Origin: Nipponacmea schrenckii
Lineage: Eukaryota > Mollusca > Gastropoda > Lottiidae
Reading direction: 5' to 3'
NCBI GenBank assembly: GCA_030562195.1
Contig: CM060199.1
Location: 20,108,338-20,172,337, forward strand
Length of the DNA stretch: 64,000 bases
A program made the translations under genes and the position numbers. Positions 10,813 through 23,700 of the stretch are shown in pieces (the stretch's first letter is position 1; every line of letters begins with the position of its first letter). The notes under the pieces are model-generated. The model saw only the letters and a list, made by a program, of their open reading frames with translations. It ran no database searches and was not told the DNA's origin.

Positions 10813-11494
10813 TTAAGGTGGGCTTATGTCGGCTTGCGACGCTCCTCGATTGTCGGAAACTGGCAGATCCAGTCAGTAGCCGCAACTGTCGGCCTACGGT
10901 AGGCTGACAGTCCCTGCCGACCTGAGATGGCTTTACGACGCAACTAGCCTCCTTGCGACTGTCGGCAACTGAGATTCAGTCAGATCCAGTGAGTCGCGCA
11001 TGTTCTACTCTGGCCTACGAGTTCCAGGTAGTTGCCGATGATCGTAAGCGATCGTAGCGACCTGAGTCAATCCTACTCCGCGACGCAACTGAGTTGTAGA
11101 TATTAGTCAATCAACGCGCGCTTATTTTAGTCCCTGCTTGGTGGCGATAGTATCTCAAGTCAAGCAGAAGTCAAGATGGCTGATAAATTGTCTGACGAGC
11201 TCGAAATTAAATTAATTTTAAATAAATCTTTCATAGATTACATGTGTAGTTTTCATGAAGTTGTCGTTCTTAATTTGTACGAGTTTTTCATGAGAATTAA
11301 GTGAAATAATCATCTCAACACTGAAATACGGGGTTAAAATATGATTACAGGTAGTCGGAGAGCCGCCATGTTGAAATGTATCACATGGCCGTCGAAAACT
11401 GAACGAGTCGTAGACAGTCGCAGCCGACCTGAGCGCTCCGATTTTATCAGTTCCAGCTAGATGCCGACAATCGAGGAGCGTCGCAAGCCGACAT
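10813..11494. mobile_element. Foldback TTAA-type DNA element, copy 1 (right end cut)
   Basis: The left end begins TTAAGGTGGGCTTATGTCGG and the right end carries the complement (CCGACAATCGAGGAGCG onward). The last ~11 bases of the right terminal repeat and the closing TTAA are missing because the duplication junction falls here. A complete copy is at 16645-17338. Internally it is GC-richer than its surroundings and rich in gtcggc/cagtc words, with a 42-codon ORF at 11176-11304. Confidence 0.7.
11176..11304 (+). CDS. 42-codon ORF inside foldback element
   Basis: An ATG in good context (tcaagATGG) opens an ORF starting MADKLSDELEIKLILNKSF and ending at TGA. The duplicate copy at 17008-17136 is identical in what I compared. 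It may be a captured first exon of a host gene or the N-terminus of a lost transposase. It is short and could be chance. No family was recognised. Confidence 0.25.
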   Translation: MADKLSDELEIKLILNKSFIDYMCSFHEVVVLNLYEFFMRIK

Positions 11495-13075
11495 ATTGCA
11501 CCAATAATACTATCTTGACCCGATTTTACAAAGTCAAGGGCAATAGCTTAAAAACTGTTCATCAATATTATCAAATTCAACTTTATTATCAAAATTCTAT
11601 TAAAATTTCAGATTCTATTGCGCCAAAAATACTATTTTGACTCGATGTTACTAATTCAAGGGCAAAAACTAAAAAAAAAAAACTTTGAAAAAACATCAAA
11701 TTCAATTAAAACTTGACCGCCATCTTAAAAATTCCAATGCTCACACCAAGTGTCATCAAAATCTATCGAAATTTGTAGCCTCTACTGCACCCACAATAAA
11801 ATTTTGACGTGATTTTACTAAATTAAGGGCAATAACTCGCAAACCATTCATCGGACAATTGTCATATATGACTGGTGTCTTTTATATTCCAATGCTCACA
11901 CCACGTTAAATCAAAATATATTGCAAATTGTAGCTTCTATTGCACCCACAATAAGTTTCATCAAAATCCATTGAAAATTGTAGCTTCTATTGCACCCACA
12001 ATAAACTTTTGATGCTATTTTACTAAGTAAAGGGCAATAACTCAACAACTGTTCATTGCAAAATCATAAACTTCGAACTAGACCGCTGTCTTATCAATTC
12101 CAATGCTCACACCAAGTTTCATCAAAATCCATTAACAATTGTAGTTTCTATTGCACCCACAATACAATTTTGATGCGATTTTACTAAGTCCGGGGCAATT
12201 ACTCGCAACCATGCATAGAAAAACTTTACATTTAAACTTGACCGGCATCTTATCCATTCCAATGTTCACACCAAGTTTCATCTAAATCCATCAACAATTT
12301 TTCCTACGATTGCACTCGCAATAAAATATCAACGCGATTTTACTAAGTCAAGGGCAACAACTCAAAAAGTGATCATTGAAAAATCGTCAAATTAGGTTAA
12401 TAATGATTGTCCATATTGCATAATATACGCGTGTAAAGATTGCCCCATAGTTTCAGAAGGCTGACTGTTCGTATGTTTATAATGTGCATACTCTGTATAC
12501 TAACCTCAAAATGGATAGTTTCCCAATAATTGTGTATTAACTCAATAGTAAAAACCGCTATTGGTCACCCTAACCTGAAACGAAAAGACAAAAAATATCA
12601 AAATCAATCATGTTACAAATGGGTTCATTTGAGAGATAGTGGCCAAGATGTGTTACATATTATTATGTTGAAAAGTTTTATGAAAATACCTCCAGTTCTA
12701 AGCAAGTTTATAATTAAAAATTATACAGCATTATGGAATAACACCCACTGGTTGAAATTGTTCGCGATTCTCCAAGAACCCCAAAGAAATCAAAATTTTA
12801 TTGGAAAGGGGGAGTTAATTGCCCAAAATTTGTTACCCAAAATATTGATTTGGGTGGCTTTATTTTGAACAAAATTTTTAAAAACTTTTTTTGGTTTTTA
12901 AAAGTAAGGCAAAATTCACAAACTGGTTATTGGGGCAATTTTCTTTTTAATTTTTCCCAAAACCGTTTATCATTTTTTTTTTGGGGTTTTTTTTTTTTTT
13001 TTGGTTTTTTGAACTTCTTTTGGGAAGGTTAAACCAAAAAGGGGGAAAAAAAGGGAAAAGAAAAAAAAAACTTTA

Positions 13076-13123
<48 letters not shown>

Positions 13124-16100
13124 TTCCTTTTTTTCCTAAAAATTGTTTTGAAAAAATATAAATTTTAAAAGAAAAGGACTTTTAAAAAGATTGGAAAAAT
13201 TTGGTAATAGTTTTTATTTTGTCCATTTGGGGGGGCCAAAATTTTCGGGGTAGGTTGCCTTTTTTCCCAGGTAGTCCGTAATGTTTAAATTTTTCAATTC
13301 GGTATTAATAAAATGGTTGGTTTCCCCAAATTTTTAATGGATTAACTATGGTCCGCTAATTTGGTCATTTTTACCTTTGAGAGGACAAAATTTAATTTTG
13401 GGTTTTTTTTTATTTGGAGAGGTTTTAGGTGGGGCAGATGTGTCCCATTTTTTATTTGAAAAGTTTTTATGAAATTTTTACCTCAGTTCTACCCCAAAGT
13501 TTAAATATTTTCGTTTAGGGATAAACCACGGGTTGAAATTTTTGGGTTTGGTTTTTGGACGGGACATCCCGTCAAAATGGATACCCAAAGTATTCATTTA
13601 TACCTCGGTAGAAATGACAGGGCTTAATTGTCCCATTCCACCCTTTCCCCATATGTCTTAAACCGTTAAATAGAAAACGTAATCCCGATTCCCTGGCAAG
13701 ATAGCATCGTTCTTTACGTAATGTTTGCAAAAACAAAATTTGTTCTTTTTTTCATAAGTGTAAAGGCAAACTTTTGAAAAATTAAAGAGTGGGTTTATTT
13801 TTTAAATAGAAATGGAATTTAGTGCTTAAAATTTTAGAACAAATACAGGAATAAACAAACTTTTTATGGGACATGCCTGTAGTTCTAAATTATATCAAGT
13901 CAAAAAATAAAAATAGATTAGTGTATATAAATTGATATGTTATGTTATCTTCATTAGACATAATTTTATTGTGGATTACTATCTAAATCTGTATTACTTT
14001 ATCTAAGCAATTCATTCCTAATTTCCATTCCTTTCGTTATTAGAATGATATATCTCAGAATTACATTAAGATATTAAATTTTTTAGAGAATTAAGAAAAG
14101 GCGACTTACCGGTTGCTATAAACAAAGCAAACTGACGCTGAATGGTTACAACCGAGTGAGTACATTTCATTAGTTAGAGTCACATTCAATTTCAAGTCTT
14201 GATCACTAAGTCTTGATCACCAAACCACAGACCAAATTAAAACCAATTATTTTGATAAATTTAATACATATTAGAAGACAATTGCAAAAAAGAATTGAAA
14301 AAAAAAAAAATTGCATAAAAGGATTATATCAAAATGAATCTTTAATCTTATAAAACTATGCAAATTAATAAAAAAAAATTCACAGAATATCACAGGTTTT
14401 TTATGCAATCTACACAGTTGAAATAGGTGCTGAAATACAAAGAAATCTTTACAAAGCACAATTTTAAAACTTCAAGACATCGGTTGTTTTGGCATATCAG
14501 AAAAACAGAACTCAAATATCTGCCATTTTCAAGGAATACATTAAGTAATAGGGGTGTTTGTTTTGCGTTATGCAAATAATAAAAAAAATCAATTTCTGCC
14601 AAACGAACAGTTAAAGCTCAAGATGTGTTCATTTCCTAGCAATTAGCAAGAAGTACAAAACACCTAATGAAACCCCGGCCGGTAACCAGCTCTATGTGCC
14701 CCCACAAATGTGCATCTGTAAGGGGGCGACCGCAATTGTAATGGGGTTGTCATATTATTTTTTGGAAAGGGGGGGGGGGGTCAGTTCTAACGATTACAAT
14801 AGAAGTTTCTTGGAAAATCAAATGAGTAGAATAAACTGTCAACAAAAGATTATACGGGATCTGAGTAATTTTGATATTTTAAAATGTTAAATGGGGAGGT
14901 AGTTCAACTTGTCTTTAAAATTATGTCTGGCGAGTGAATTTATGTTTTTATTATTCCCTGGTTGAAGTCATATATTAGTATAGTTAATTCTACGAGAATA
15001 CTTTTCGCACTAAGAATTGATACTAGGGGGGTATATACAAAAGGAATGAAAATATAGTACCATTCTGTAATCCTATGTGGCTTTCAATATTAGTAGATTT
15101 TGCAAAAAAGAAAATTAAACAGAAAATTGGTAGAATTGTAATAAAGGCAATAAAGCAGAGTATCCCATCTGTTAATTCTACCTAGAACCTTCGAAGAATT
15201 GTTGTTAAAGGGAATCAAAAGAGAACGCTGCCTTTTCTGTTAGATGGTGATGAGAACAAAGTTTCATAAAAGCACTGGCCTAGGTCACAAAGTAAGGATT
15301 TATGATAAAGCAAGGTGCAAGTTAAAGGTTAGGATAATTACATGCGTTAATTATGGATGTCTCTGAAATATTATCTGAAGTAATATCATTTCTTTATCTG
15401 AAATAGCTGAAAATATAAGAACTAATTTTCTTCTGATATATCGATAATCAGCTAAAGAGAATTTTCTGTCTGATTCTACGAAGACTTTCGGACTGCTTAA
15501 ATTAACAGTCCAATTAAAATTGAATTGACCAAGGGAGTGTGTGTGTAGGTTTTTAATTTACGGATGAAAAAAAGCTCTTATCGGTCAAGTTCATTCTAAG
15601 AACTATTATTTCTTAATTAAATTCATCTTAGATTATTTTTAAATGTTTTCTATTAATATACTGAGTGTGTCTTTTCAGATTCAATGCATGTTCCTGTGGT
15701 AATAAACCTTTGAATTTTCAGGCTATTAGTACGACGAATTAAAAAAAATGTATGCTGTAATTTGCAGGTTTGTTTTTTCAGATACGGCGCAAGATAATCT
15801 GCGCAAACTGGGCATATCTAAAAAGACATATGCTACTGATATATACTTTTGTCGGTTATTGAGGAGAATTAACATTTTATTTCATTCTTAGCCTGAAACA
15901 CAAATTAAATATCTTTATGTAAAGCTTTATTAGTTTCAATCAGCACAACGTAAAATACCAGTAATATAAGATCAAATATCACAAAATCAAGATAACCTTC
16001 TCAATATTTAAAATATATAGAACTGTATTAGTGAAATAATCATAAGATATACCCACTAATAATAGAATATCAAATAAACTCTCAATAATCAAACAAAGAA

Positions 16101-17326
16101 CTGTATCAGTTACAGTAACTTAATATATACCCACTACTTATAGAATTTTAAATAACACTACCTGAATATAACTTTAAAATATACGCCACTCGTGAAAATA
16201 TCACAAGCACGAGTGGCATAAAAACCATATCCACGACTTCCTCAGATATCGGAGAGAAACCAGCAGGCTTCAATATTAAAACATTCTAAATAAAACCTAT
16301 TTCAAATATATACCACCCCTTCCTTTTTCCCTATACCATATGCATACCCACTTATAGAAACACATAAACTAACACATCAACAAACGCTGTAGTTAACTGT
16401 AGTTATATTATATATTATTATAATATATACCCATAAATAATAAAACAATAACAGAATATCAATATAACCACTTAAATAAACAAAATATACAACTGCATTA
16501 GTTATATTATCATAATATATATCTACTTATAATCTAATATTATATTCAAACAACAAGCATTAAAGGTCCCTTAATAATCATTATTAACAACTGCAACAAA
16601 ATTAGTTTAAATAGATATAATTTATAGCTGCATAAAGACTAATGTTAAGGTGGGCTTATGTCGGCTTGCGACGCTCCTCGATTGTCGGAAACTGGCAGAT
16701 CCAGTCAGTAGCCGCAACTGTCGGCCTACGGTAGGCTGACAGTCCCTGCCGACCTGAGATGGCTTTACGACGCAACTAGCCTCCTTGCGACTGTCGGCAA
16801 CTGAGATTCAGTCAGATCCAGTGAGTCGCGCATGTTCTACTCTGGCCTACGAGTTCCAGGTAGTTGCCGATGATCGTAAGCGATCGTAGCGACCTGAGTC
16901 AATCCTACTCCGCGACGCAACTGAGTTGTAGATATTAGTCAATCAACGCGCGCTTATTTTAGTCCCTGCTTGGTGGCGATAGTATCTCAAGTCAAGCAGA
17001 AGTCAAGATGGCTGATAAATTGTCTGACGAGCTCGAAATTAAATTAATTTTAAATAAATCTTTCATAGATTACATGTGTAGTTTTCATGAAGTTGTCGTT
17101 CTTAATTTGTACGAGTTTTTCATGAGAATTAAGTGAAATAATCATCTCAACACTGAAATACGGGGTTAAAATATGATTACAGGTAGTCGGAGAGCCGCCA
17201 TGTTGAAATGTATCACATGGCCGTCGAAAACTGAACGAGTCGTAGACAGTCGCAGCCGACCTGAGCGCTCCGATTTTATCAGTTCCAGCTAGATGCCGAC
17301 AATCGAGGAGCGTCGCAAGCCGACAT
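11495..17326. repeat. Large tandem duplication, copy 2 (5.83 kb)
   Basis: Copy 2 of the segment at 6439-11494. It begins abruptly at the junction gacat/attgc inside the terminal repeat of the copy-1 foldback element. It is longer than copy 1 by about 776 bp because of the garbled block at 12778-13565. The rest is nearly identical noncoding sequence, including the W-exon relic near 12506-12566 and the 10-bp hairpin near 16185-16217. Confidence 0.9.
12778..13565. other. Garbled block resembling uncorrected sequencing noise
   Basis: From 12778 the duplicated sequence dissolves into homopolymer-rich text (long T, G and A runs, a ~36-base A run at about 13078-13114). From about 13220 to 13565 it can still be followed as a noisy third copy of 7385-7745, for example tttatgaaatttttacc for ttttatgaaaatacctcc, before clean sequence resumes at gtcaaaatggatacccaaag. 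The pattern (homopolymer expansion plus random substitutions over an otherwise known local sequence) fits raw long-read error better than biology. The ORFs here should not be believed. Confidence 0.75.
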
Positions 17327-17338
17327 AAGCCACCTTAA
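16645..17338. mobile_element. Foldback TTAA-flanked DNA element, complete copy
   Basis: Ends are TTAA-GGTGGGCTTATGTCGG and CCGACATAAGCCACC-TTAA. The terminal inverted repeats extend about 45 bases with one indel. A TTAA target suggests the piggyBac superfamily. Because TTAA is palindromic, a TA target (mariner or ISL2EU type) is equally compatible. No transposase is encoded, so it is a non-autonomous element of ~690 bp carrying the same short ORF as copy 1. Confidence 0.75.
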
Positions 17339-17373
17339 GGCATAAGATACTAGTAATGCTTTGTCATTCTTAT

Positions 17374-17771
17374 TTAATTGTCCTCTAAAAGAGAGGGACA
17401 TATACCTTTTTCTGCAAATGTTTGTGGGACACTTGTAATAGCATTATTTCCTGGGGAGATGTCATTATAGGACGTAAGCGCTTCACAAGTATCATTAAAT
17501 AATATACATTGTTGGACAGAACCAAAATCAGAGCTTAAGAGAGTTATACAGGATTGTAATTGACGACAGTTCATCAAACAAGTGGAGAAATTTTCAGTGA
17601 AGAGAATACGGACTATTGGGACGGGGCATAAAAAGCAGTTTGGTTGTAAACTTCTAAAGAAATGAGCTCCACAGGCCGGATCTCTGTCACATTCCTGCCG
17701 ACAATCAGATTCGGTTTGTACATTTTGAGGGCTACATACGACATTTAAAGTTTTGTTTCGAATAAAACAGT
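17374..17771 (-). CDS. Exon 7: Cys-rich apple/PAN-like terminal exon
   Basis: The acceptor tttccatttcag precedes a 132-codon open exon ending at TAA. It has many cysteines in a repeated arrangement: ESDCRQECDRDPACGAHFF in the first half and STCLMNCRQLQSC in the second, each followed by a Q/P-x-C-x-L/F segment. This resembles the C-x3-C-x-n-C core of apple/PAN domains, though the match is by eye. Reading it as a single-exon ORF from an upstream ATG in the intron would be wrong, because the acceptor and phase fit the upstream CCP exons. Confidence 0.65.
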
Positions 17772-20700
17772 CTGAAATGGAAAATAATACAATTAAGCTG
17801 AGCACAATCGAGAGATCTATGAAAAGAAAATAACTTAAGTTTTTATGTAATTTTACTTTACTGTAAATTTTAAGATATTGAACTTTATGGGTCCAATACT
17901 CTTAATTGTTACTGTAGAACTCATGTAGTTGCAATGTAGGCCCATTTCCCTTATTTATTTTTTTACGTATAAAGACCAAACAAACGTACCTTTGTCAAAA
18001 AGTGGAAACATTTTTACGCAAAATTTCAAGAATGATCAATTAACATAAATGTTGTTATTGATATGTCTATTGTATATTATTAAGTGAACAAGTTTAAATT
18101 ATGTTCAAATTTTCAAGTAATCCAAAGAGTGGGGGTGGGGGCATGGCCCCAAAATCCTCAACGGAAAAGGGAGATCACTTCATAGTTGATGAAAGCAATC
18201 GCTATTAAGGACATTATCAGCACGATATGTTTAACGTTTACATACATTGCAATAAATTGATATTAAAGGGATACTGCGTCTTAGCATGAACATAAAATTT
18301 AGTTTCAAAAATGGTCAATATGAATATATATATATTCATCAGTGAACTTACCTTACTTTGGTGTGTGTGTGCTTACCAGCTGACAAAATGTACAATTTTA
18401 GACTGTAGCAAAAAGGAGATGAGTCTGGCCGTGTGTGAATGCGTGCCTAATTGAAAGTGTGCGTAAATTGATGTTGATATAGTTTAAGGGGTGCCGAATT
18501 TTAGTGTGCCTAAAAGTGTGTTCCTAATTGAGTATGTGCCCAATTGAAAGTGTGCCTCAAACCCTGGACCGTGTGCCTTAATATTGTGTACCTAAAGTAC
18601 TGTGTCTAAATGAGTTGTGCTTAAAAAATGTGTGCCTAAATGACAGTGAACCAGAATTAACAGTTAAATTTCTTACCCTCACATGTTATATTAGCCCCCC
18701 AATCTTACCCTCACAGGTTATATTAGCCTCCCATTCTTACCTTCACATGTTATATTAGCCTCCCATTCTTACCCTCACATGTTATATAAGCCTTCTATTC
18801 TTACCCTCACATGTTATATAGGCCTTCCATTCTTACCCTCGCGTGTTATATTAGCCTCCCATTCTTACCCTCACATGTTATATTAGCTTCCCATTCTTAC
18901 TCTCACATGTTATATTAGCATCCCATTCTTACCCTCACATGTTATATTAGCCTCCCATTCTTACCCTCACATGTTATATTAGCTTCCCATTCTTATCTTC
19001 ACATGTTATACTATCCTCCCATTTTTATCCTCACATGGTACATCAGTCACCCATTCTAACCTCCACATGGTACATCAGTCACCCATTCTTACCTTCACAT
19101 GGTACATCAGTCACTAATTCTTCAATTTTTACCTCACATGGTACATTAGTCACCCATTCTTACCTTCACATGGTACATCAGTCACCCATACTCCACTAGC
19201 ATTACATCTCAGAGTTCCTCCGTTTCCACTTTTCACAAAATTTGGACGACATGTATAATTGTATTCACTGCCTTCACATCTAGCTGTTATATTAGTATCA
19301 AGATCTCCATTTGGTATATTAGCTTGAGGTGGACATTGAGCTAAATCAATTGATATTAATAAAATTAGAATACTCTTTTAAACATCTTAAAAGTGATTTC
19401 ACCAACTTGGGGTTGGTAAAAAATAGAAAGGATGATAAATCAGATGAAAGTCCAAAGCGTAGAATAATTTCCAACCACTTTATAACACATGAGCGCCTAA
19501 ATGACAGCAAACTAAACATTTCAAAACGATTATAGCGATCAGTTCTTCCCAAAAGGGAAAATAGAAATTTGGAAAAGGGGGAATTTGGAATGAATTAATC
19601 AAATTTCAAGTGATTTCACAAAGAAATCATCGAAAAGATGAAGAGGCGATCTAAATGAACTTCACTAGTTCCAGATGTTATGACCCTTGTTTATTTGAAG
19701 TATGATGTTACATTGGGAGCTGTGGTGGGTGGTGTTCCAGGGTTCAATTCCTGCAATGGAGTTTTCAACCCAGTTGATACAGACTGACATGGAATAAATG
19801 TCCATTCAAATAGATTTATAATTTAAAGTTCGTCCTAGTTAATATAATTAAAGTTTAATATTATTTGAGCAGGATACAAGCCATTGTTTTACTATAGGTA
19901 TTCTTACCTTCACATAGTACATCAGTCTCCCATTGCCCACTAGCATTACATCTCAGAGTTCCTCCAGCTCCATTTTTCCTAAATCTAGGACGACATGTAT
20001 AATTGTATTCACTGCCTTCACATCTAGCTGTTATATTAGTATCAAGATCTCCATTTGGTATATCAGCTTCAGGTGGACATTGAGCTAAATCAATACATAA
20101 AATATAAAGTATTAGGATACTCCTACACAACAACTTGCGGTATGTACAAAAAAAAAAAATTAAAAACGATGATAAATCAGATGAAAGTGAAAAACGAAAA
20201 GGCAATGAATGGGGTTTTATGTCTTAGTATTCTACTTCATAGGCCAATGACGCTGGACTGGGCCCCGAGTGTGTAATGGAGGAAATTATTCATGGACAGC
20301 GGCATTAGCCCAATCTTTTTGCGATTCCCAACTGTAGAAGTCATCCATTCTCCATTGTTATTACATCTCCGAATTCAGAATATTACAGTAACATATATTA
20401 TATTAGCCTCCCATACTCACCTTCACATAGTACATCCGTCACCCATTCTCCACTAGCGTTGCATCTCAGAGTTCCCCCAAATCCATTTTTCCTAAATCTT
20501 GGACGACATGTATAATTGTATTCAATGTCGATATGCCTGGATGTAATTTCAGTGTTAAGATCCCCATTCGTGATATTAGGTTCAGCTAAACATTTATCTA
20601 AATCAATTCATTCAAATATAACGTAATTAGAATACTCTTTTAAACACTTATTAGGTGACTTAGAAAAATAGAAACGTTTATGATATATTCTTGCACACCA

Positions 20701-23700
20701 AAATTCGTCACTATTGTATCTGTATAGACAACTTGATAATGATAAGCCATTAGTGTAGTGGTTAAAAGAACTAAACTGTATTAGTTGAAAATCAGCAGTG
20801 CTTCATAAAATGAAGCTAGAAAATGTATTTTTATTTATGAAGAAGCCTTACCTGGTATACAGGATGGTTTAAAATACCACCATGCGTAGCCGTAACATCT
20901 CGCACTGGTCACCATGCGAAAACCCTTTCTACAAGTGATTTTAATAATACCACAGCCTTCAATTTTATCAAAAACAGCGTTCTTGATATCAGGATTGGTG
21001 TTGTTGCATTCTACAAATTAAAGTATGGAAAATGACTAATAAATTATGAAAACCTTGATCGAAATCTGGATGGACAGACCCAAAGAGGAAGAATGCGAAA
21101 GTTCATTTAGTTTACTTCACTTCTGGCTGAAACGGCAAATCGATTCTCACTTCCGATTAACTTCTCCCGATGTAATTGATGTGTCTATCGGTAACGCGCT
21201 TTACGACACAAACACGAAGAAGAAAACATCCGGACCGGAAGTGGTACTTTAGCTGTTTCTTTCATTTTCTAACTTTTATAAAACTCAAAATGGGGCCTTT
21301 TGAAAGAGATGGATGTGCGTTAATTTGCTGTCAATGTTATTTGTAATTCATTTCTTTAAAAAAAAGCCAATATCTGACTTTCGCTTTTTCAAAATCATGT
21401 TGAATTTTTCAATGTTTGAAGGCTTGTGACCTTGACTGGGGATGGCGTTGAACTTTAGTATGTTCAAATAAAGAATTACATGTGCTTCTTTTTGGGAGTC
21501 GGCTCATAATGCTTCAAAAAACATCGGCCGATATCTTACATAAGCAACAAAAAATTGCTTTCAAACTAATTCTTGGTTCTTAGTAGAATACTGATTTGTC
21601 AATGAATTTTAAAAGGCTAATTATTTCTTAAATTAAAACCAGGCATAACTTGTATAAATTTATGTATAAAACTCTTGTTTAGAACAACTTTCAAAACTAA
21701 TGACTGTTATGCACCTTCGCGACCGTACTCTCTCAATGTTCATTTGCTAAAATATCGATGTTCATTTGCTAAAATATCGAACAATTATAGACTTACTTAC
21801 TAATAACTTTCTTAACAATTGTGTTTCTCTTTTATTCTATTATTCAAGTTAATTATTAATTTTTATTTCCAACATGTATATCGCATATTGTTTCACCAAC
21901 CATTCTATTTTGGCCTAAACTTGAATCATTTTGAAAATCTAAATCATTACAGTCGAGGATGAGTAAACATCCTTAAAGCTGGTCTTGGGCATGGTAAAAT
22001 CCCACCTCCCCCTCCGAAAAAATAAGAACATAAAATGTAGTAGAGTTGGGTAGCCCATGTACTGACTTTTTGGCAATTTTTTTTAATATGTATATGTTTT
22101 CTGATGTCTGTTAGTCATAATATTACAATTAATATAGTATAATATAATGACCAAGTCAGTTCATATTAGGTCATAAATGTGTTTAAGGTAGAAAAGCTAA
22201 ATTGGTGCTGCCTATACCAAAACTAAACAGTCTATTTCTTTTCATTTTGTACGAAATACAGTGCATAAACAAGCTTAAAACCTGGCAGATTTGTGTCAAT
22301 TATCTCAAGTTTTACCGTTTAGATCAGTTGGAGACAAATATATTATCAGTTGAACATTTATTTTTTCCTCCGTACATTCGTTTTAAACAACGACTGTAAA
22401 ATAAAGACGTTTTAGTTCAAACTTTCATTTATTCGGTGATGGCACATTTCTCTAGATTTTGGGTATAGTTTTCATTAATTTGAAATCTGTCTAATTGTAG
22501 AAAACACATTTATATGATTTGTTGAAGAGTTAGAAATTGCGTAAAGTGATCAATTTGGATTTCGCAAAAGTAGAGCCGACCATGTTTTTACTTTTCAACT
22601 AAACCTTTGCGGTCTTCATTGATTTCCAAACTTCATATGACTAAACCAATCGTAAAGTGTTACCTCAAAGTTTTTTCAAAAAGGTATTTCTGGTCGGTTT
22701 TATGTTAAAAGCTCTGTACGGTTAAATGGTCTCAAAACCAACTGGTTTGACATAAACTGTGGTCTCATGCAAGGCTGTTGGTTGTGCCCATTATTTTTCA
22801 TTATCTATGTAAATGACATTGTACAATTTAAAACTGAACCGGGTGTCGGTATCGAAATTGGAGGGAAAAACTGTCTATATCAATAATTGTCTTTGTCCGA
22901 AATTAAAAAATTAAAGAGTTAAGGAATCTTTCTCTTTAGAGAATCCTTGTTTCGCTCCGACGCACATAAACTGTGGTCTCATGCAAGGATGTTTGTTGTG
23001 CCCATTATTTTTCATTATCTATGTAAATGACATTGAACAAGTTAAAACTGAACCGGGTGTCGGTATCGAAATTTGAGGGAAAAACTGTCTATAACAATAA
23101 TTGTCTTTGTCCGAGTTAAGGAATCTTTCTCTTTAGAGAATCCTTGTTTCGCTCCGACGCGTTTCGTACAAGTTGTACTCTTCAGGGAGACTATTGCTAC
23201 TGGGCCGCATTCCTTCTTTTTATACCCTATGGTGGATGGAGGCGCTTCATGGAGGACCTCAGTGAAAGTGCTATTGTTGCTGTCAGCGTCACACGTTTGT
23301 CGGAACATCTTCCGCTCCCCTCCATTCATTGGATTCAGAAAGAACCCCACATTAAGAGATACCCTCACTAGCGCAAAATTAAAAAAAAAAACCAAATAGC
23401 AGTCAAACAAGGCCGCGTAGTGCGACAAACTTACCCCAGTTGCCACTCCAGGGATTGTAACATTTGGGCCATAATCTCCAATAATGCGATTATAAGTTCG
23501 GTCACGAAAAGAACGTACCCTAGTGATCAAAACATTGATTGCCAATCAAGCAATCTTATTTATCTCATTACCTGCAAATCATGCAATAAACAATATACAG
23601 GAGAAACTAAAAGAAGTCTCACTGTGAGAATCACTGAACACTTATCGGATATCAGATCACGTCGGGAAAAAACCCGTCGGGAAACATTTTAATTTACGTG

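Larger units (their letters stand above)
6439..11494. repeat. Large tandem duplication, copy 1 (5.06 kb)
   Basis: This segment is repeated head-to-tail at 11495-17326. Offsets are constant at 5056 bp before the noisy block and 5832 bp after it. Observed differences are a handful of point changes and homopolymer indels (for example near 8460/14297 and 10730/16560). The content is noncoding: degenerate tandem repeat, a W-exon relic at 7450-7510, AT-rich sequence with no gene, and a foldback element at its end. Either a very recent duplication or a duplicated assembly path would explain it. Confidence 0.9.

Noticed and set aside
13078..13114. Poly(A) run as a retroposon tail
   Set aside because: It lies inside the noisy block and has no element upstream of it. 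It is treated as sequencing error.
18667..19195. Possible CRISPR-like array (32-bp regular repeats)
   Set aside because: There are no unique spacers. The repeats are contiguous and derived from an exon boundary in eukaryotic DNA.
23042..23545. 167-codon minus-strand ORF
   Set aside because: It is antisense to the duplicated LINE fragment and Penelope linker, has no domain, and is best explained as a shadow.
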